Program-made: the position numbers and the translations under genes | The notes under the pieces: model-generated | Database searches by the model: none | The model's input: only the letters and a program-made list of their open reading frames with translations | Told to the model about the DNA's origin: nothing | Shown: positions 11,075 through 21,812 of the stretch, in pieces | Numbering within the stretch: the first letter of the stretch is position 1 | Layout of the letters: every line of letters starts with the position of its first letter | Assembly: GCA_013215385.1 (NCBI GenBank) | Contig: JABSOY010000005.1 | Span: forward strand, 496,001-560,000 | From: Colwellia sp. | GTDB lineage: Bacteria; Pseudomonadota; Gammaproteobacteria; Enterobacterales; Alteromonadaceae | Reading direction: 5' to 3' | DNA: 64,000 bases

Positions 11075-12007
11075 ATGAAACTTTCTTACAGCACTATCGC
11101 AGCAGCGTTATTATCAACATTATCTGTTTCAGCATTGGCAGGAGATATTGTTATTTATGGTAAAGCTAACCTAACCGCTCAATCATCAGATGATGGAAAT
11201 GGTAAAGGTTCTTATACTGAAATTAAAAGTAACGCTTCAAGAATTGGTTTTAAAGGTGGACAAGATTTAGGTAACGGTCTTGAAGTTATTTTTAAAGCAG
11301 AGTTTCAGGTAGACCTTGATGGTGATAGCGATAAAGGTGACAGTATTACTGACCGTAATCAATATCTTGGTCTTAAAGGAAATTTCGGTACGGTTTTATT
11401 AGGAAAAAATGACACGGTATTAAAGCAATCACAAGGTAAAGTCGATTTATTCAGCGATTTAAATGCAGATATTAAGAAACTATGGAAAGGTGAAAACCGG
11501 ATGAGTGATACTATCACTTATAAGTCACCTAAATTTAATGGACTGCAAGTAGGCGTTACCTACATTGCTGAAGATGCCGTTGATGCTGAAGATGCTACAT
11601 CTATTGCCATTTTTTATGGTGATAAAAAACTTAAGAAATCTAAGTTCTATGCTGCTTTTGCCGTAGATTCAGAAGTGAATGGTTATGATACAACACGTTT
11701 AACGATACAAAGTAAACTTGCTGGTTTCACCTTAGGCGCTATTGTTCATAAGCAAGAAAAAGTGTCTGACGGTAGTGAAGTTGATGGCTTCTTAGTCTCA
11801 GCAAAATATAGCTTTGATAAAATAACCGTTAAAGCACAATTACAAACCGCTGAGCATGACGGTGGGGATGACCGTTCAGGCATGACATTAGGTGCTGATT
11901 ACAAACTAGCGAAAAGTACTAAAGTTTTTGCTTATTTCACCACATTCGATATGGACAGTGAAGAAGACAAAGATTATTTAGCAGTGGGCATGGAATACAA
12001 ATTTTAG
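11075..12007 (+). CDS. Gram-negative porin (possible phosphate-regulated porin)
   Basis: 310 aa; signal peptide, GDIVIYGKANLTAQ start, beta-strand pattern and terminal VGMEYKF. Confidence 0.92.
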   Translation: MKLSYSTIAAALLSTLSVSALAGDIVIYGKANLTAQSSDDGNGKGSYTEIKSNASRIGFKGGQDLGNGLEVIFKAEFQVDLDGDSDKGDSITDRNQYLGLKGNFGTVLLGKNDTVLKQSQGKVDLFSDLNADIKKLWKGENRMSDTITYKSPKFNGLQVGVTYIAEDAVDAEDATSIAIFYGDKKLKKSKFYAAFAVDSEVNGYDTTRLTIQSKLAGFTLGAIVHKQEKVSDGSEVDGFLVSAKYSFDKITVKAQLQTAEHDGGDDRSGMTLGADYKLAKSTKVFAYFTTFDMDSEEDKDYLAVGMEYKF

Positions 12008-12046
12008 TTATTGATCTCTAGCTAAATAACGATAACTATTGTAAAT

Positions 12047-12072
12047 AAAGCGACTTTTTAGTCGCTTTTTTA
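12047..12072 (+). terminator. Terminator after porin
   Basis: aaagcgactttttagtcgcttttttat stem-loop with T-tract. Confidence 0.75.
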
Positions 12073-12129
12073 TTGGCTTAGCTTTTTGCGATAAGAAAAA
12101 TGCAGTAAACTTGATCTGTGTAATATAAA

Positions 12130-12157
12130 TGTCATAAAAAGTTATCACAATGGTCAC
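12130..12157 (+). promoter_or_regulatory. Imperfect Pho-box-like repeats upstream of phoB
   Basis: tgtcataaaaagttatcacaatggtcac; degenerate TGTCA-like half-sites about 11 bp apart, just upstream of phoB. Confidence 0.45.
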
Positions 12158-12192
12158 AAGATAAAACCTCAAACGGATAGTGGGAAGTTTAC

Positions 12193-12894
12193 ATGAACAG
12201 ACAGATTTTGGTTGTAGAAGACGAAGCACCAATCAGGGAAATGATCACCTTTGTATTAGAACAGAATGGTTTTAATGCCATTGAAGCGGAAGATTTCGAA
12301 CAGGCAAAGGCAAAGATAGTTGAACCTTATCCAGATCTTATTTTACTCGACTGGATGTTACCAGGCGGTACTGGCGTTAAATTAGCAAAATTGTTAAAGC
12401 AAAATGAGTATACTCGTGGTATTCCTATTATTATGTTAACTGCGCGTTCGGACGAAGACGACAAAGTGAAAGGCTTTGAAGCTGGAGTTGACGACTACGT
12501 AACTAAACCTTTTTCTCCAAAAGAACTTATAGCGCGTATTAAAGCCGTTATCCGCAGAGTTTCACCAACGGCATTAGAAGAAGCGATTGAGTTTCATGGT
12601 ATGAAACTTGACCCTGTAGCTCATCGAGTATCAATTAACGACCGAGCATTAGAATTAGGCCCAACAGAATTTCGTTTATTACATTTTTTTATGACACATA
12701 CTGAGCGTGTTTATAGCCGAGAACAGTTATTAGATAATGTCTGGGGCACCAATGTTTATGTAGAAGATCGCACCGTTGATGTTCATATTAGGCGTTTACG
12801 TAAAGCCATTACTGGCGAAGGACATGAAGACTTTATTCAAACAGTTCGCGGATCAGGGTATCGATTCTCAGGAAAACTTAAAACGAATGTTTAA
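12193..12894 (+). CDS. phoB: Phosphate regulon response regulator
   Basis: 233 aa OmpR-family RR ([26 protein letters not shown]...) followed by PhoR-like kinase; PhoB-typical [29 protein letters not shown]. Confidence 0.95.
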   Translation: MNRQILVVEDEAPIREMITFVLEQNGFNAIEAEDFEQAKAKIVEPYPDLILLDWMLPGGTGVKLAKLLKQNEYTRGIPIIMLTARSDEDDKVKGFEAGVDDYVTKPFSPKELIARIKAVIRRVSPTALEEAIEFHGMKLDPVAHRVSINDRALELGPTEFRLLHFFMTHTERVYSREQLLDNVWGTNVYVEDRTVDVHIRRLRKAITGEGHEDFIQTVRGSGYRFSGKLKTNV

Positions 12895-12957
12895 GTTTTC
12901 ACAACTTAGCCAATTATTACTTCTTATTAAGCTTTCTCTTAAGTAAGACGACTCACT

Positions 12958-14253
12958 ATGTATTTTCGTTTATCTGTAAAAAGTATTTTTACGCGTTTGT
13001 TGACCATATTGTCGATAAGCGTACTTTTTGGCTTTATAATTGGTCAGCCGTTATTAGTACTTTGTATTAGTTCGTTGGCTTTATTGTGTTGGCATTACCA
13101 TCATTTACTTAAACTAGTCAAATGGTTATGGCGTAGCAAAACTATTTCACCGCCACAATCTGAAGGGGTTTGGGGGCGAATTTATGACGGTTTATATCGA
13201 CAAATTAGGCAGCATCGTCATAAGCAAAAGCAACTTAATGACCGAATTCGTAAATTTCGAGATGGCGCTGAAGCGCTTCCTGATGCAGCCTTGGTATTGT
13301 CTGACGAGTTAACCATATTATGGGGTAATAAAAAGGCTCAACGTATTTTAGGCATTCGTTGGCCGAGTGATGTTGGGCAGCGCATTGATAATTTAATACG
13401 TTTTCCTGAATTTTCTAAATATCTTGAAGTGGGAAATTTTGAACAGCCTTGTCATATCATTTCCCCGGTCAATAGTGAGTTGCAACTTGAGTTAAGATTA
13501 ATGGCTTATGGCAGCGATCAAGTACTTTTCCTGGCACGTGATGTAAGTAAAATTAAACGTCTTGAAGAAATGCGGCGTGACTTTGTTGCTAATGTTTCCC
13601 ATGAGCTAAAAACGCCTCTTACCGTGGTACGTGGTTATGTTGAAATGATACTCGCTACCGAACATGCACTAGATCCACATTGGCAAAAAGCGTTTAGTAC
13701 CATCGAAACACAAGTTTCGCGCATGGACCGTTTAGTGGAACAGTTACTGGTCTTATCACGTGTTGAAAATCATGCCGACGCAGAAGACAAACAATTAGTT
13801 GATATGCCTAGGTTGATTCGAGGGTTAGTGGAAGATGCTACTTGGCTTAATCAAGATAAGCAGCATGAAATTACCGCGGACATTGCCGATGATTTACTGG
13901 TAGATGGTATTGAAACTGAACTTAAAAGCGCTTGTTTGAATTTGATTTCCAATGCTATTGCTTACACTTCTGCCCATGGTAATGTTCATATATCATGGTT
14001 ACTGAGTGGTAATAAAGTTAAGTTTTCAGTTAAAGATAATGGCCCAGGTATTCGGCCAGAACATGTTAATCGTATTACAGAGCGTTTTTTTCGAGTCGAC
14101 AAATCACGTTCACGTGACACAGGAGGTTCTGGGTTAGGCTTATCAATTGTTAAGCATGTTTTATATCATCATAATGCAGAGTTAGCGATAGAAAGCCAGT
14201 GGGGCGAAGGAAGTGAGTTTATTATTTACTTTGAAGCGATAAATAGGTTCTAA
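12958..14253 (+). CDS. phoR: Phosphate regulon sensor kinase
   Basis: 431 aa; N-terminal TM hairpin, PAS, MRRDFVANVSHELKTPLTVVRGYVE; adjacent to phoB. Confidence 0.95.
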   Translation: MYFRLSVKSIFTRLLTILSISVLFGFIIGQPLLVLCISSLALLCWHYHHLLKLVKWLWRSKTISPPQSEGVWGRIYDGLYRQIRQHRHKQKQLNDRIRKFRDGAEALPDAALVLSDELTILWGNKKAQRILGIRWPSDVGQRIDNLIRFPEFSKYLEVGNFEQPCHIISPVNSELQLELRLMAYGSDQVLFLARDVSKIKRLEEMRRDFVANVSHELKTPLTVVRGYVEMILATEHALDPHWQKAFSTIETQVSRMDRLVEQLLVLSRVENHADAEDKQLVDMPRLIRGLVEDATWLNQDKQHEITADIADDLLVDGIETELKSACLNLISNAIAYTSAHGNVHISWLLSGNKVKFSVKDNGPGIRPEHVNRITERFFRVDKSRSRDTGGSGLGLSIVKHVLYHHNAELAIESQWGEGSEFIIYFEAINRF

Positions 14254-14322
14254 CTAAAGTATCTAAGACGAGAGATAATATAGTTAAACAGTTAATTTAA
14301 TATCTTTATTCTTGTTGTTATA

Positions 14323-14363
14323 ATTAAGCGGCTTATTTCTTTGGGAGAAATAAGCCGCTTAAT
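14323..14363. terminator. Bidirectional terminator between convergent phoR and MCP gene
   Basis: Perfect 18-bp inverted repeat attaagcggcttatttct / agaaataagccgcttaat with 5-nt loop. Confidence 0.75.
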
Positions 14364-14380
14364 TTTGAGATATTGCTTAG

Positions 14381-16360
14381 TTAAGAAACCTTAAAGCGAA
14401 GCGTTAATTGATTAAGGGTATCTGCAATATTGCTGATATCCTTGCTGGACACAGATACTTGCTCGGCACTAGCTGAATTTTCATAAGCGACATCGCTAAT
14501 CGCCGTTACATTTTTGCTGATTTCTGTTGATACACAAGATTGCTCTTCGACTGCTGCGGCTATTAACTCACTCATTTCGCTAATAGTGGCAATTTCGCTA
14601 TTCATCGTGGTAACAACCTCAGCAACATCTCGAGTATTGTTAATACTTGTTTGGCAAACATCCCGACTAACTATCATAGCTTGAACGGCATCATTAGAGG
14701 CTTTTTGTAGCTTTTCAATCATCACTTCAATATTTTTAGTTGACTCTTGAGTTTTAGAGGCTAAGGTACGAACTTCATCAGCAACTACCGCAAAACCTCG
14801 CCCTTGTTCGCCTGCACGTGCTGCTTCAATAGCTGCATTTAATGCTAATAAATTAGTTTGTTCAGCAATACCGCGAATAACTTCTAATACTGAGCCGATT
14901 TCATTTGAATCATTTTTTAAGTCTTGAATAATTTTGCTTGCTTGATCTATTTCAATGCCTAAATGGCTTAATCCGCTGATGCTATCTGATATTTTCTTAT
15001 TAGCTAATGCTGATGAGGTGCTAGCACTTTGTGCCGAATGAGCAACACTCGCCGCATTTTGAGCAACTTCATTAATACTCATCGACATTTCTTCAACGGC
15101 GGTTGCAACTTGCTCAATATTAGATTTTTGATCTAATAAGCTTGTTGATGATTGCAAGCTTAATGCACTGGTTTCCATTGCGACATTGGTCAAATTATTA
15201 CTGTCATGAATAATCTCACTGATAATAGTGCGTAAGTGCGATGTCATTCTTTGCATTGCACCATAGACACTTGAGTGGTTATCGTGATCCGTAAAATTAA
15301 TCATCAGGTCGCCATCGGCAATGGTTTCAGAAATCCTTTGCATTTCATGAGGCTCACCACCTAAGGGTCTTAATATTGATTTTGATGTTAGTAGTGCGAC
15401 ACCAACAATGACAAGAAGACAAAACGCGATAACATAAGTTATATTCCAATACATTTGATACATAGGCTTGAATGCTTCTGCAACATCAATTTCGGATAAT
15501 AAGGCCCATTTGATGCCGTTAATATTAATGGAAGTATAAGCCGATAATACCGGGTTGCCATTATAATCAGTGATTATTCTAGTACCGGTTTTTCCGGCAA
15601 TTGCTAACTGTGACGCTTCTGTATTTACGCCATTTTGTTTCACTGTTCCCGCAAAAGAGGCGATAACAGAATGACCTTCAGGGTCTAGAAATGAATCAGA
15701 TCGCATCAGTAAATCACTGCCTACTAAGTAGCTTTCACCGGTATCTCCCATGCCTGCTCGCTGTTGCATTAAACTGTTTATTTTATCTATCGATAACTGC
15801 AAAGCGATAACGATAGGCATACCATTTTCACTGAAAAAAGGTAAGGCAATAAAACCTGCAGGTTCGTTATTACTTGGCGCATAACGACTAAAGTCAGACA
15901 TTGCAAATTTGCTACCTTGCGCAACCTTTTTGTACAACGTACCCAAGCCAGAATGATTATAAGCACCTGTTAAAAGATTCGTTTGATAATCAGCTTCTTT
16001 AGTAACGGTATAAAAAATATCACCGGTATTATCAATAATAAAAAAGTCATAATAACCATAGGTATTAATAAATTTTTCAAAGAAGTCATGTTGATTATCT
16101 GCGCTTATTTTAAGCGCGTTAATAGAGCTGAAATCAAGTGTTTTTTGCAGCGTTTCCGCTAATATTTCAATATCACCTTTGCGCTCACTAAAGTAGTCTT
16201 CGATTTGAGATTTTTTTATTTCTCGTACTGAAATTAGTTGTGAGAAAGCTTGCTTCTCAAGTGCTGCACTAGAAATGTAACTAGAAATTAGGCCTACAGC
16301 TATGGTGGGAATTAGAGCGATAGCTAGAAATGTGATCAGTAATTTATGCTTTAAATTCAT
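14381..16360 (-). CDS. Methyl-accepting chemotaxis protein
   Basis: 659 aa; periplasmic sensor between two TMs; signalling hairpin [40 protein letters not shown]. Confidence 0.96.
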   Translation of the reverse strand: MNLKHKLLITFLAIALIPTIAVGLISSYISSAALEKQAFSQLISVREIKKSQIEDYFSERKGDIEILAETLQKTLDFSSINALKISADNQHDFFEKFINTYGYYDFFIIDNTGDIFYTVTKEADYQTNLLTGAYNHSGLGTLYKKVAQGSKFAMSDFSRYAPSNNEPAGFIALPFFSENGMPIVIALQLSIDKINSLMQQRAGMGDTGESYLVGSDLLMRSDSFLDPEGHSVIASFAGTVKQNGVNTEASQLAIAGKTGTRIITDYNGNPVLSAYTSININGIKWALLSEIDVAEAFKPMYQMYWNITYVIAFCLLVIVGVALLTSKSILRPLGGEPHEMQRISETIADGDLMINFTDHDNHSSVYGAMQRMTSHLRTIISEIIHDSNNLTNVAMETSALSLQSSTSLLDQKSNIEQVATAVEEMSMSINEVAQNAASVAHSAQSASTSSALANKKISDSISGLSHLGIEIDQASKIIQDLKNDSNEIGSVLEVIRGIAEQTNLLALNAAIEAARAGEQGRGFAVVADEVRTLASKTQESTKNIEVMIEKLQKASNDAVQAMIVSRDVCQTSINNTRDVAEVVTTMNSEIATISEMSELIAAAVEEQSCVSTEISKNVTAISDVAYENSASAEQVSVSSKDISNIADTLNQLTLRFKVS

Positions 16361-16625
16361 AATAATTCCTTTTATTAATAATCCAATCGTCTTAACTGGT
16401 ATAGGGGTAAAAGTGAGAAATAGCTAATGTTAAACCTCGATGATTTCATTAAATGAGAATTATTCATGTTGTGTTTATATAATAACAACTTCGATTCTCG
16501 ATATAAATATCACCCTTAATAAAACTGTCACAAAACTGAAATAAAAGTGTAACGAATAGTGTTCACTGGTTAAAATTTCGTATAAAATTTGAGGGAGATA
16601 AATTTTTGTTATTAAATATACGGGG

Positions 16626-16643
16626 CTGTCACACAAGTGTCAT
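16626..16643 (+). promoter_or_regulatory. Pho box upstream of pstS-like gene
   Basis: ctgtcacacaagtgtcat, close match to the PhoB consensus CTGTCATAWAWCTGTCAY, about 100-110 bp before the CDS. Further half-sites: actgtcacaaaactg near 16524 and attgtcac near 16659. Confidence 0.65.
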
Positions 16644-16743
16644 AAAGCTTAAATATAATTGTCACATTAGGTTTATATAGTGTTCACAAATTAATTAGCT
16701 CCAACCAAATCAGTCATAATTTAGTTGGGAATAAACACTCTTA

Positions 16744-17721
16744 ATGGAGAATAACATGGGTTTTAAACGTGCTTTAGGCATTATTGGTTTAACAAGTTTG
16801 GTAAGCTTTTCATCTTTAGCGATTGACAAAGATTTACCTGAATATAAAAAAGTGAGTGGCATTTCTGGGAATTTATCATCAGTAGGTTCAGATACATTAG
16901 CAAACATGATGACATTTTGGGCAGAAAACTTTAAACGTACATACCCTAATGTGAACATACAAATTCAAGCAGCGGGTTCATCTACTGCTCCACCAGCATT
17001 GACAGAAGCAACATCAAATTTAGGGCCGATGAGCCGTAAAATGAAATCACGTGAAATCGAAGCTTTCGAAAAACGTTTTGGTTATAAGCCTACTGCCGTT
17101 CGTGTAGCGATTGATGCATTAGCGGTATTTGTTCATAAAGATAATCCGATTAAGGGTTTACGTATTGACCAAGTTGATGCGATCTTTTCTAATAACCGTA
17201 AATGTGGTGCTGACAAAGATGCAGACCGTTGGGGTGATTTAGGGTTAACCGGCAGTTGGAAAGGTAGAGATATTCAACTTTATGGTCGCAACTCAGTTTC
17301 TGGTACTTATGGCTATTTTAAAAAGAAAGCATTATGTAAAGGTGATTTCAAAAATAGTGTAAACGAACAGCCTGGTTCTGCATCTGTTGTGCAGTCAGTC
17401 TCTGCTTCTTTGAACGGTATTGGTTATTCAGGCATTGGTTATAAAACATCGGGTGTTCGTGCATTAGCGTTATCTAAAAAAGGTGATAACTATATTGAGG
17501 CAAACATGGCGAATGCTATTTCGAAGAAGTATCCATTATCTCGCTTCCTATATGTTTACGTTAATAAGCACCCAAACAAAGCGTTAACACCAATGGATGC
17601 TGAATTCTTGAAAATGATACTATCTCAATCAGGTCAGAAAATAGTTGAAAAAGATGGTTATATTCCATTACCTAGTTCAGTTGTTCAAAAAGAATTGAAA
17701 AAATTAGGTCTTAAATTTTAA
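16744..17721 (+). CDS. pstS: PstS family phosphate-binding protein (start may be 16756)
   Basis: 325 aa; signal peptide, [65 protein letters not shown]. Confidence 0.9.
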   Translation: MENNMGFKRALGIIGLTSLVSFSSLAIDKDLPEYKKVSGISGNLSSVGSDTLANMMTFWAENFKRTYPNVNIQIQAAGSSTAPPALTEATSNLGPMSRKMKSREIEAFEKRFGYKPTAVRVAIDALAVFVHKDNPIKGLRIDQVDAIFSNNRKCGADKDADRWGDLGLTGSWKGRDIQLYGRNSVSGTYGYFKKKALCKGDFKNSVNEQPGSASVVQSVSASLNGIGYSGIGYKTSGVRALALSKKGDNYIEANMANAISKKYPLSRFLYVYVNKHPNKALTPMDAEFLKMILSQSGQKIVEKDGYIPLPSSVVQKELKKLGLKF

Positions 17722-17746
17722 ATATAAATATTTAAAATGTAAACGC

Positions 17747-17778
17747 AAAAAGGTCTGACTTATGGTCAGACCTTTTTT
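17747..17778 (+). terminator. Terminator after pstS
   Basis: aaaaaggtctgacttatggtcagacctttttt. Confidence 0.85.
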
Positions 17779-17780
17779 AT

Positions 17781-17933
17781 GTTCAGGATGAACGGTATGT
17801 CGTGATGCCATGGATGGCAAGGAACGACGAATGTTCAGGATGAACGGTCATGATTTTTGCTCCAGGCAAATCATAAGTACCTACATCCATGTAGGCAATG
17901 TCGTGATGCTATGGATGGCAAGGAATGACGAAT
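17781..17933. repeat. Intergenic duplicated repeat (REP/ERIC-like candidate)
   Basis: gttcaggatgaacggt at 17781-17796 and 17833-17848; atgtcgtgatgcYatggatggcaaggaaYgacgaat at 17797-17832 and 17898-17933. Confidence 0.6.
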
Positions 17934-18069
17934 ACCCTTATGTATCAAAGTGGATACAAACAATGAACAAATCGATACTCTAAACGGCTCCTGATCATTA
18001 TAAAGTGTCATTAAGCGAATAATGACTAAAATGATTACATGTAATACGTTACATGACTTGGAGAAGTAT

Positions 18070-20676
18070 ATGAAGAAATCCCCGTTAATAATTAGCTTGT
18101 TAAGTGCATTAATAATAAACCAAGCCTCTGCCACTAATGAACTTGTAGCGTTTAATGCTTCGCAATGGAAAGAGATTAGTACGGCGAACAAACAGCAAGT
18201 CGCTCAGCATTATGCTGAGCTTAATAGTCGTGCGGTTAACGATAAAAAGTTTGAGTTAAATGTTGACCTATTGACCCAAGTCTTAGGTAACGAAAAAGAG
18301 CTAGTGTTAGACTTACCCTTGCCTAATGGACAGTTTGCTACGTTTAGATTATCCGCCAGTAGCGTAATGAACCGCGCTCTGGCAGAAAAATATCCATCAA
18401 TAAAAACGTTTACCGGTTATCAAGTCGATAAACCTGAAAATTATGGACATTTTGATATGACTCCTCATGGCTTTCACGGCGTTTTTACCTTTGAAAATGA
18501 TAAAGTTTTTATTGATCCTATCATGCGTAATAATCGTGCTACGTATCACAGCTATTTTAGAAAAGATGCGCAACCATTAAGCCTTAATGCTTTAGGAAAA
18601 CGATTACCACCAAGGCAGCACTTTTTAGCAACCAACCGCAATAAAAACACGCCATTAAGGACGAATAAAAAACAAGCAACTAACCTTATTACATATCGAA
18701 TTGCTGTAGCTACAACGGCTGAATATAGTGAGTTTCATGGCGGTACCAAAGAGCTGAGTCTTGCATCAGTAGTAACCATGTTAAACCGAGTCAATGAAGT
18801 TTATCAAAGAGACTTAGCGATAACGTTAGAGTTAGTGGCTAATAACGACAGTATTATTTTTCTTGATGCGGCCAGTGATCCATTTAAAAATACCGATGAA
18901 GATATTGATGTAATTACTGACGTAATTAATTCGGCTATTAGCGTTGACGCATACGATATTGGTCATATTGTCGGAACTGGTGGCGGGGGGCTCGCGGGGT
19001 TAGGCGTGGTCTGTAGTGAACAAAAAGCTGAAGGGCTTACGGGCAGTGACAGTCCAACCAGTGATTCGTTTCATATTGATTATGTCGCACACGAGATAGG
19101 TCATCAATTTGGTGCTGAGCATACGTTCAACGGTGCATTAGGTGGCTGTGAAGGAAATAGAGAAGCAAGCAGTGCATACGAACCTGGTAGTGCATCAACC
19201 ATTATGGGCTATGCCGGAATTTGTGCAGAACAAAACTTACAAAACAATTCAGATGCTTATTTTCATCTCCATTCAATTGAGCAGATTAGTGCCTTTACTG
19301 CCAGTGGCACAGGGAATACCTGCGGAGTGAAATCAGCTAGAAATAATAACATACCTAGCGTTAATGCCGGAAATAACTATAGTATTCCTGCCCGTACTCC
19401 TTTTACCTTAACGGGGCAAGCCAGTGATAGTGATGGAGATAGTTTATCCTATAGTTGGGAACAGTACGACTTAGGTACTATTTCTAGCACTAAAGAAGAG
19501 GACAATACCGACGATGGGAAACGGCCTTTATTTAGGGTTTTCGCTCCGAATAATATTAATAGCAGAACATTTCCACAGCTGAAAGATATTTTAGCTGCTC
19601 AGCAAAGTTACGGCGAAACTTTACCAACCACCACCAGAGAGCTAAATTTTCGCTTAGTGGTTAGAGACCATAAAAGTAATGTGGTCAATGATGCGATGAC
19701 AGTATCAGTTATAGGAAACGAACAAGGCTTTTCAATAACAGAGCCAAATGCTGGCGTTTCATGGCAAGGAGAGCAGCAAACTGTTACTTGGCATATTGCT
19801 GATACCGATAAACACCCCGTGTCTTGTGCGTCAGTAAATATTTCACTGTCTACCGACTCAGGCAATAATTTTAACCAAGTATTAGTGAGTGAAACGCCTA
19901 ACGATGGCAGTCAGCTTGTTAATTTACCCGATGTAAATACCGAAACAGCAAGAGTTAAAGTTGCGTGTAGTAACAACATTTTCTTTGCTATCAATACTGG
20001 TAATATAAAAATTAATAGCGCGGGTACTAGCGTTACTACCAAACCGGTCTTCGTCAGCCAAGAAGTGCTGGTCATCAATGAAGATGAAGGGTTTACGTTA
20101 AATAAAACCAAGCTAACTTTCAGTCAAAACCAAAATGTAGATAGTATTACACTTTTAGCCGGTGAAAATTATCAAGTTGAAAATCTAACATTAACACCTG
20201 CACTAAATTTTACCGGGGAATTATTACTAAAACTAACAGCGAGTAAAGGTCAGTTGACCAGTGATGAATTTACCGTAAAAGTAACGGTTACTGCGATTAA
20301 TGACGCACCGGTTATTATTGATGATTCAGCAAGTGTTATTGAAGATTCAAGTAACAATTCCCTTGATGTTATAGTTAATGATACCGATGTTGATAATGAA
20401 TCATTAACGATAAAGTCAGTCAGTTATGCAGGGAAAGGCCGTGTCGTTATTGAAAATAATAAAATAAGTTATAGTCCAGCCAAGGGGTTTACCGGCATTG
20501 AAAAAGTAACTTACTTAATCAGTGATGGCCAACTAGACAGTCAAATAGGAACTCTAACGGTAACCGTATCAGCTAAAGTAAAAAATGATAGTGGAAAATC
20601 ATCGGGTGGTGCAGGAATTTATTTGTTAATCTTAGTCTTAATGGCAACGGCACGACTTAAAAGGGTAAAAAAATGA
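18070..20676 (+). CDS. Secreted reprolysin-like (M12B-type) metalloprotease with Ig/cadherin-like repeats and GlyGly-CTERM-like tail
   Basis: ORF track 18022..20676; start at 18070 gives a signal peptide (MKKSPLIISLLSALIINQASA). Zinc motif HEIGHQFGAEHTF; C-terminal repeats; ends SSGGAGIYLLILVLMATARLKRVKK. Confidence 0.88.
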   Translation: MKKSPLIISLLSALIINQASATNELVAFNASQWKEISTANKQQVAQHYAELNSRAVNDKKFELNVDLLTQVLGNEKELVLDLPLPNGQFATFRLSASSVMNRALAEKYPSIKTFTGYQVDKPENYGHFDMTPHGFHGVFTFENDKVFIDPIMRNNRATYHSYFRKDAQPLSLNALGKRLPPRQHFLATNRNKNTPLRTNKKQATNLITYRIAVATTAEYSEFHGGTKELSLASVVTMLNRVNEVYQRDLAITLELVANNDSIIFLDAASDPFKNTDEDIDVITDVINSAISVDAYDIGHIVGTGGGGLAGLGVVCSEQKAEGLTGSDSPTSDSFHIDYVAHEIGHQFGAEHTFNGALGGCEGNREASSAYEPGSASTIMGYAGICAEQNLQNNSDAYFHLHSIEQISAFTASGTGNTCGVKSARNNNIPSVNAGNNYSIPARTPFTLTGQASDSDGDSLSYSWEQYDLGTISSTKEEDNTDDGKRPLFRVFAPNNINSRTFPQLKDILAAQQSYGETLPTTTRELNFRLVVRDHKSNVVNDAMTVSVIGNEQGFSITEPNAGVSWQGEQQTVTWHIADTDKHPVSCASVNISLSTDSGNNFNQVLVSETPNDGSQLVNLPDVNTETARVKVACSNNIFFAINTGNIKINSAGTSVTTKPVFVSQEVLVINEDEGFTLNKTKLTFSQNQNVDSITLLAGENYQVENLTLTPALNFTGELLLKLTASKGQLTSDEFTVKVTVTAINDAPVIIDDSASVIEDSSNNSLDVIVNDTDVDNESLTIKSVSYAGKGRVVIENNKISYSPAKGFTGIEKVTYLISDGQLDSQIGTLTVTVSAKVKNDSGKSSGGAGIYLLILVLMATARLKRVKK

Positions 20677-21059
20677 AAACATCCAAGTTTGCCTTGCTCT
20701 TAACAACTATCACATTTTTCGGTTTAGCAATGTCAGCTTGCAATAATGAAGCGATAACATCTAAAACAACAGTTAAAGAAGAGCCCATAGCGCATAAATT
20801 GAACCGTGTTGAACAAGCGTTAAGCGATGCCATAACTACGAAAGACTTTCGTTTATATGGTTTGTCTGGTCGCAGAATTGTATTGCCAGGTCTAGAAAAT
20901 AAAAATGTTGAAGAAATAAAAAAACGTTGTGGGATTCGATTATTATCAGGAACAGGTGATGTACTTAAGAACAGCCAAGACCGTGAAAATCGACGCTTAA
21001 ATTATCAGTTTGCGGTAAAAATAAATGAAAAACTTTATGCACTTTGTCTAAAAAAATAG
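20673..21059 (+). CDS. Small putative lipoprotein of unknown function
   Basis: 128 aa; signal with LAMSAC lipobox; overlaps the stop of the upstream protease gene by 4 nt (ATGA). Confidence 0.6.
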   Translation: MKTSKFALLLTTITFFGLAMSACNNEAITSKTTVKEEPIAHKLNRVEQALSDAITTKDFRLYGLSGRRIVLPGLENKNVEEIKKRCGIRLLSGTGDVLKNSQDRENRRLNYQFAVKINEKLYALCLKK

Positions 21060-21073
21060 TCAAGGATAAACAG

Positions 21074-21098
21074 AAAGGCAAAGTGAACCTTTGCCTTT
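21074..21098 (+). terminator. Stem-loop between the protease operon and the two-component system
   Basis: aaaggcaaag tgaac ctttgccttt, perfect 10-bp stem, ending 16 nt before the RR start. Confidence 0.55.
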
Positions 21099-21113
21099 CT
21101 ACATAGGAACAAT

Positions 21114-21812
21114 ATGACGAGTAAAGATAAAATACTACTTATTGATGACGATATTGAACTGACGGTATTAATTAGCCAGTTTCTAACTTCAAATGGCTTT
21201 ATGGTTGAAGTTGAACATCATGGCGATAAAGCTAAGCAACGTATTCTCGATTATCAGCCAGATTTAATTGTTTTAGATCTTATGCTTCCTGGATTAGATG
21301 GTTTAACGATTTGCAAAGATATTCGTCATAGTTTTTTTGGCGCAATAATAATGCTAACCGCCTTAGATGACGATATTGACGAAGTCACCGGTCTAGAAGT
21401 TGGCGCTGATGATTATTTATGTAAGCCAATCAAACCACGGGTCCTATTAGCACATATTCGAGCACAGTTAAGACGTCAAACTGTCTTAACACAAGCTAAC
21501 CAACAAGATGTTCGCCGAGTAAGTCGAGGTGAATTAATGATTGATTCGAGAAAACGATTAGTGACTTATCAGCAAAAAGAGGTCAGTCTTTCTAGCGCGG
21601 AGTTTGATTTGCTTTGGGTACTATCTTTATCGGCGGGTGAAATTATTTCTCGAGATCAATTACATCTAGAAATATTCCGTCTTGAGTTTGACGGTTATGA
21701 CCGCTCCATTGATTTACGAATTTCTCGCTTACGAAAAAAGTTAGGAGACGATCCTAAAGAACCACAAATTATAAAAACCATACGAAATAAAGGCTATCTT
21801 CTTGCAGATTAA
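21114..21812 (+). CDS. OmpR-family response regulator (RstA-like)
   Basis: 232 aa; receiver (LLIDDDIELTVLISQF, VLDLMLPGLDG) plus winged helix (IRNKGYLL). Confidence 0.93.
   Translation: MTSKDKILLIDDDIELTVLISQFLTSNGFMVEVEHHGDKAKQRILDYQPDLIVLDLMLPGLDGLTICKDIRHSFFGAIIMLTALDDDIDEVTGLEVGADDYLCKPIKPRVLLAHIRAQLRRQTVLTQANQQDVRRVSRGELMIDSRKRLVTYQQKEVSLSSAEFDLLWVLSLSAGEIISRDQLHLEIFRLEFDGYDRSIDLRISRLRKKLGDDPKEPQIIKTIRNKGYLLAD

Noticed and set aside
17871-18191. 106-aa minus-strand ORF upstream of the metalloprotease
   Set aside because: Overlaps the protease start on the opposite strand and is built from the duplicated repeat; no coding signature.
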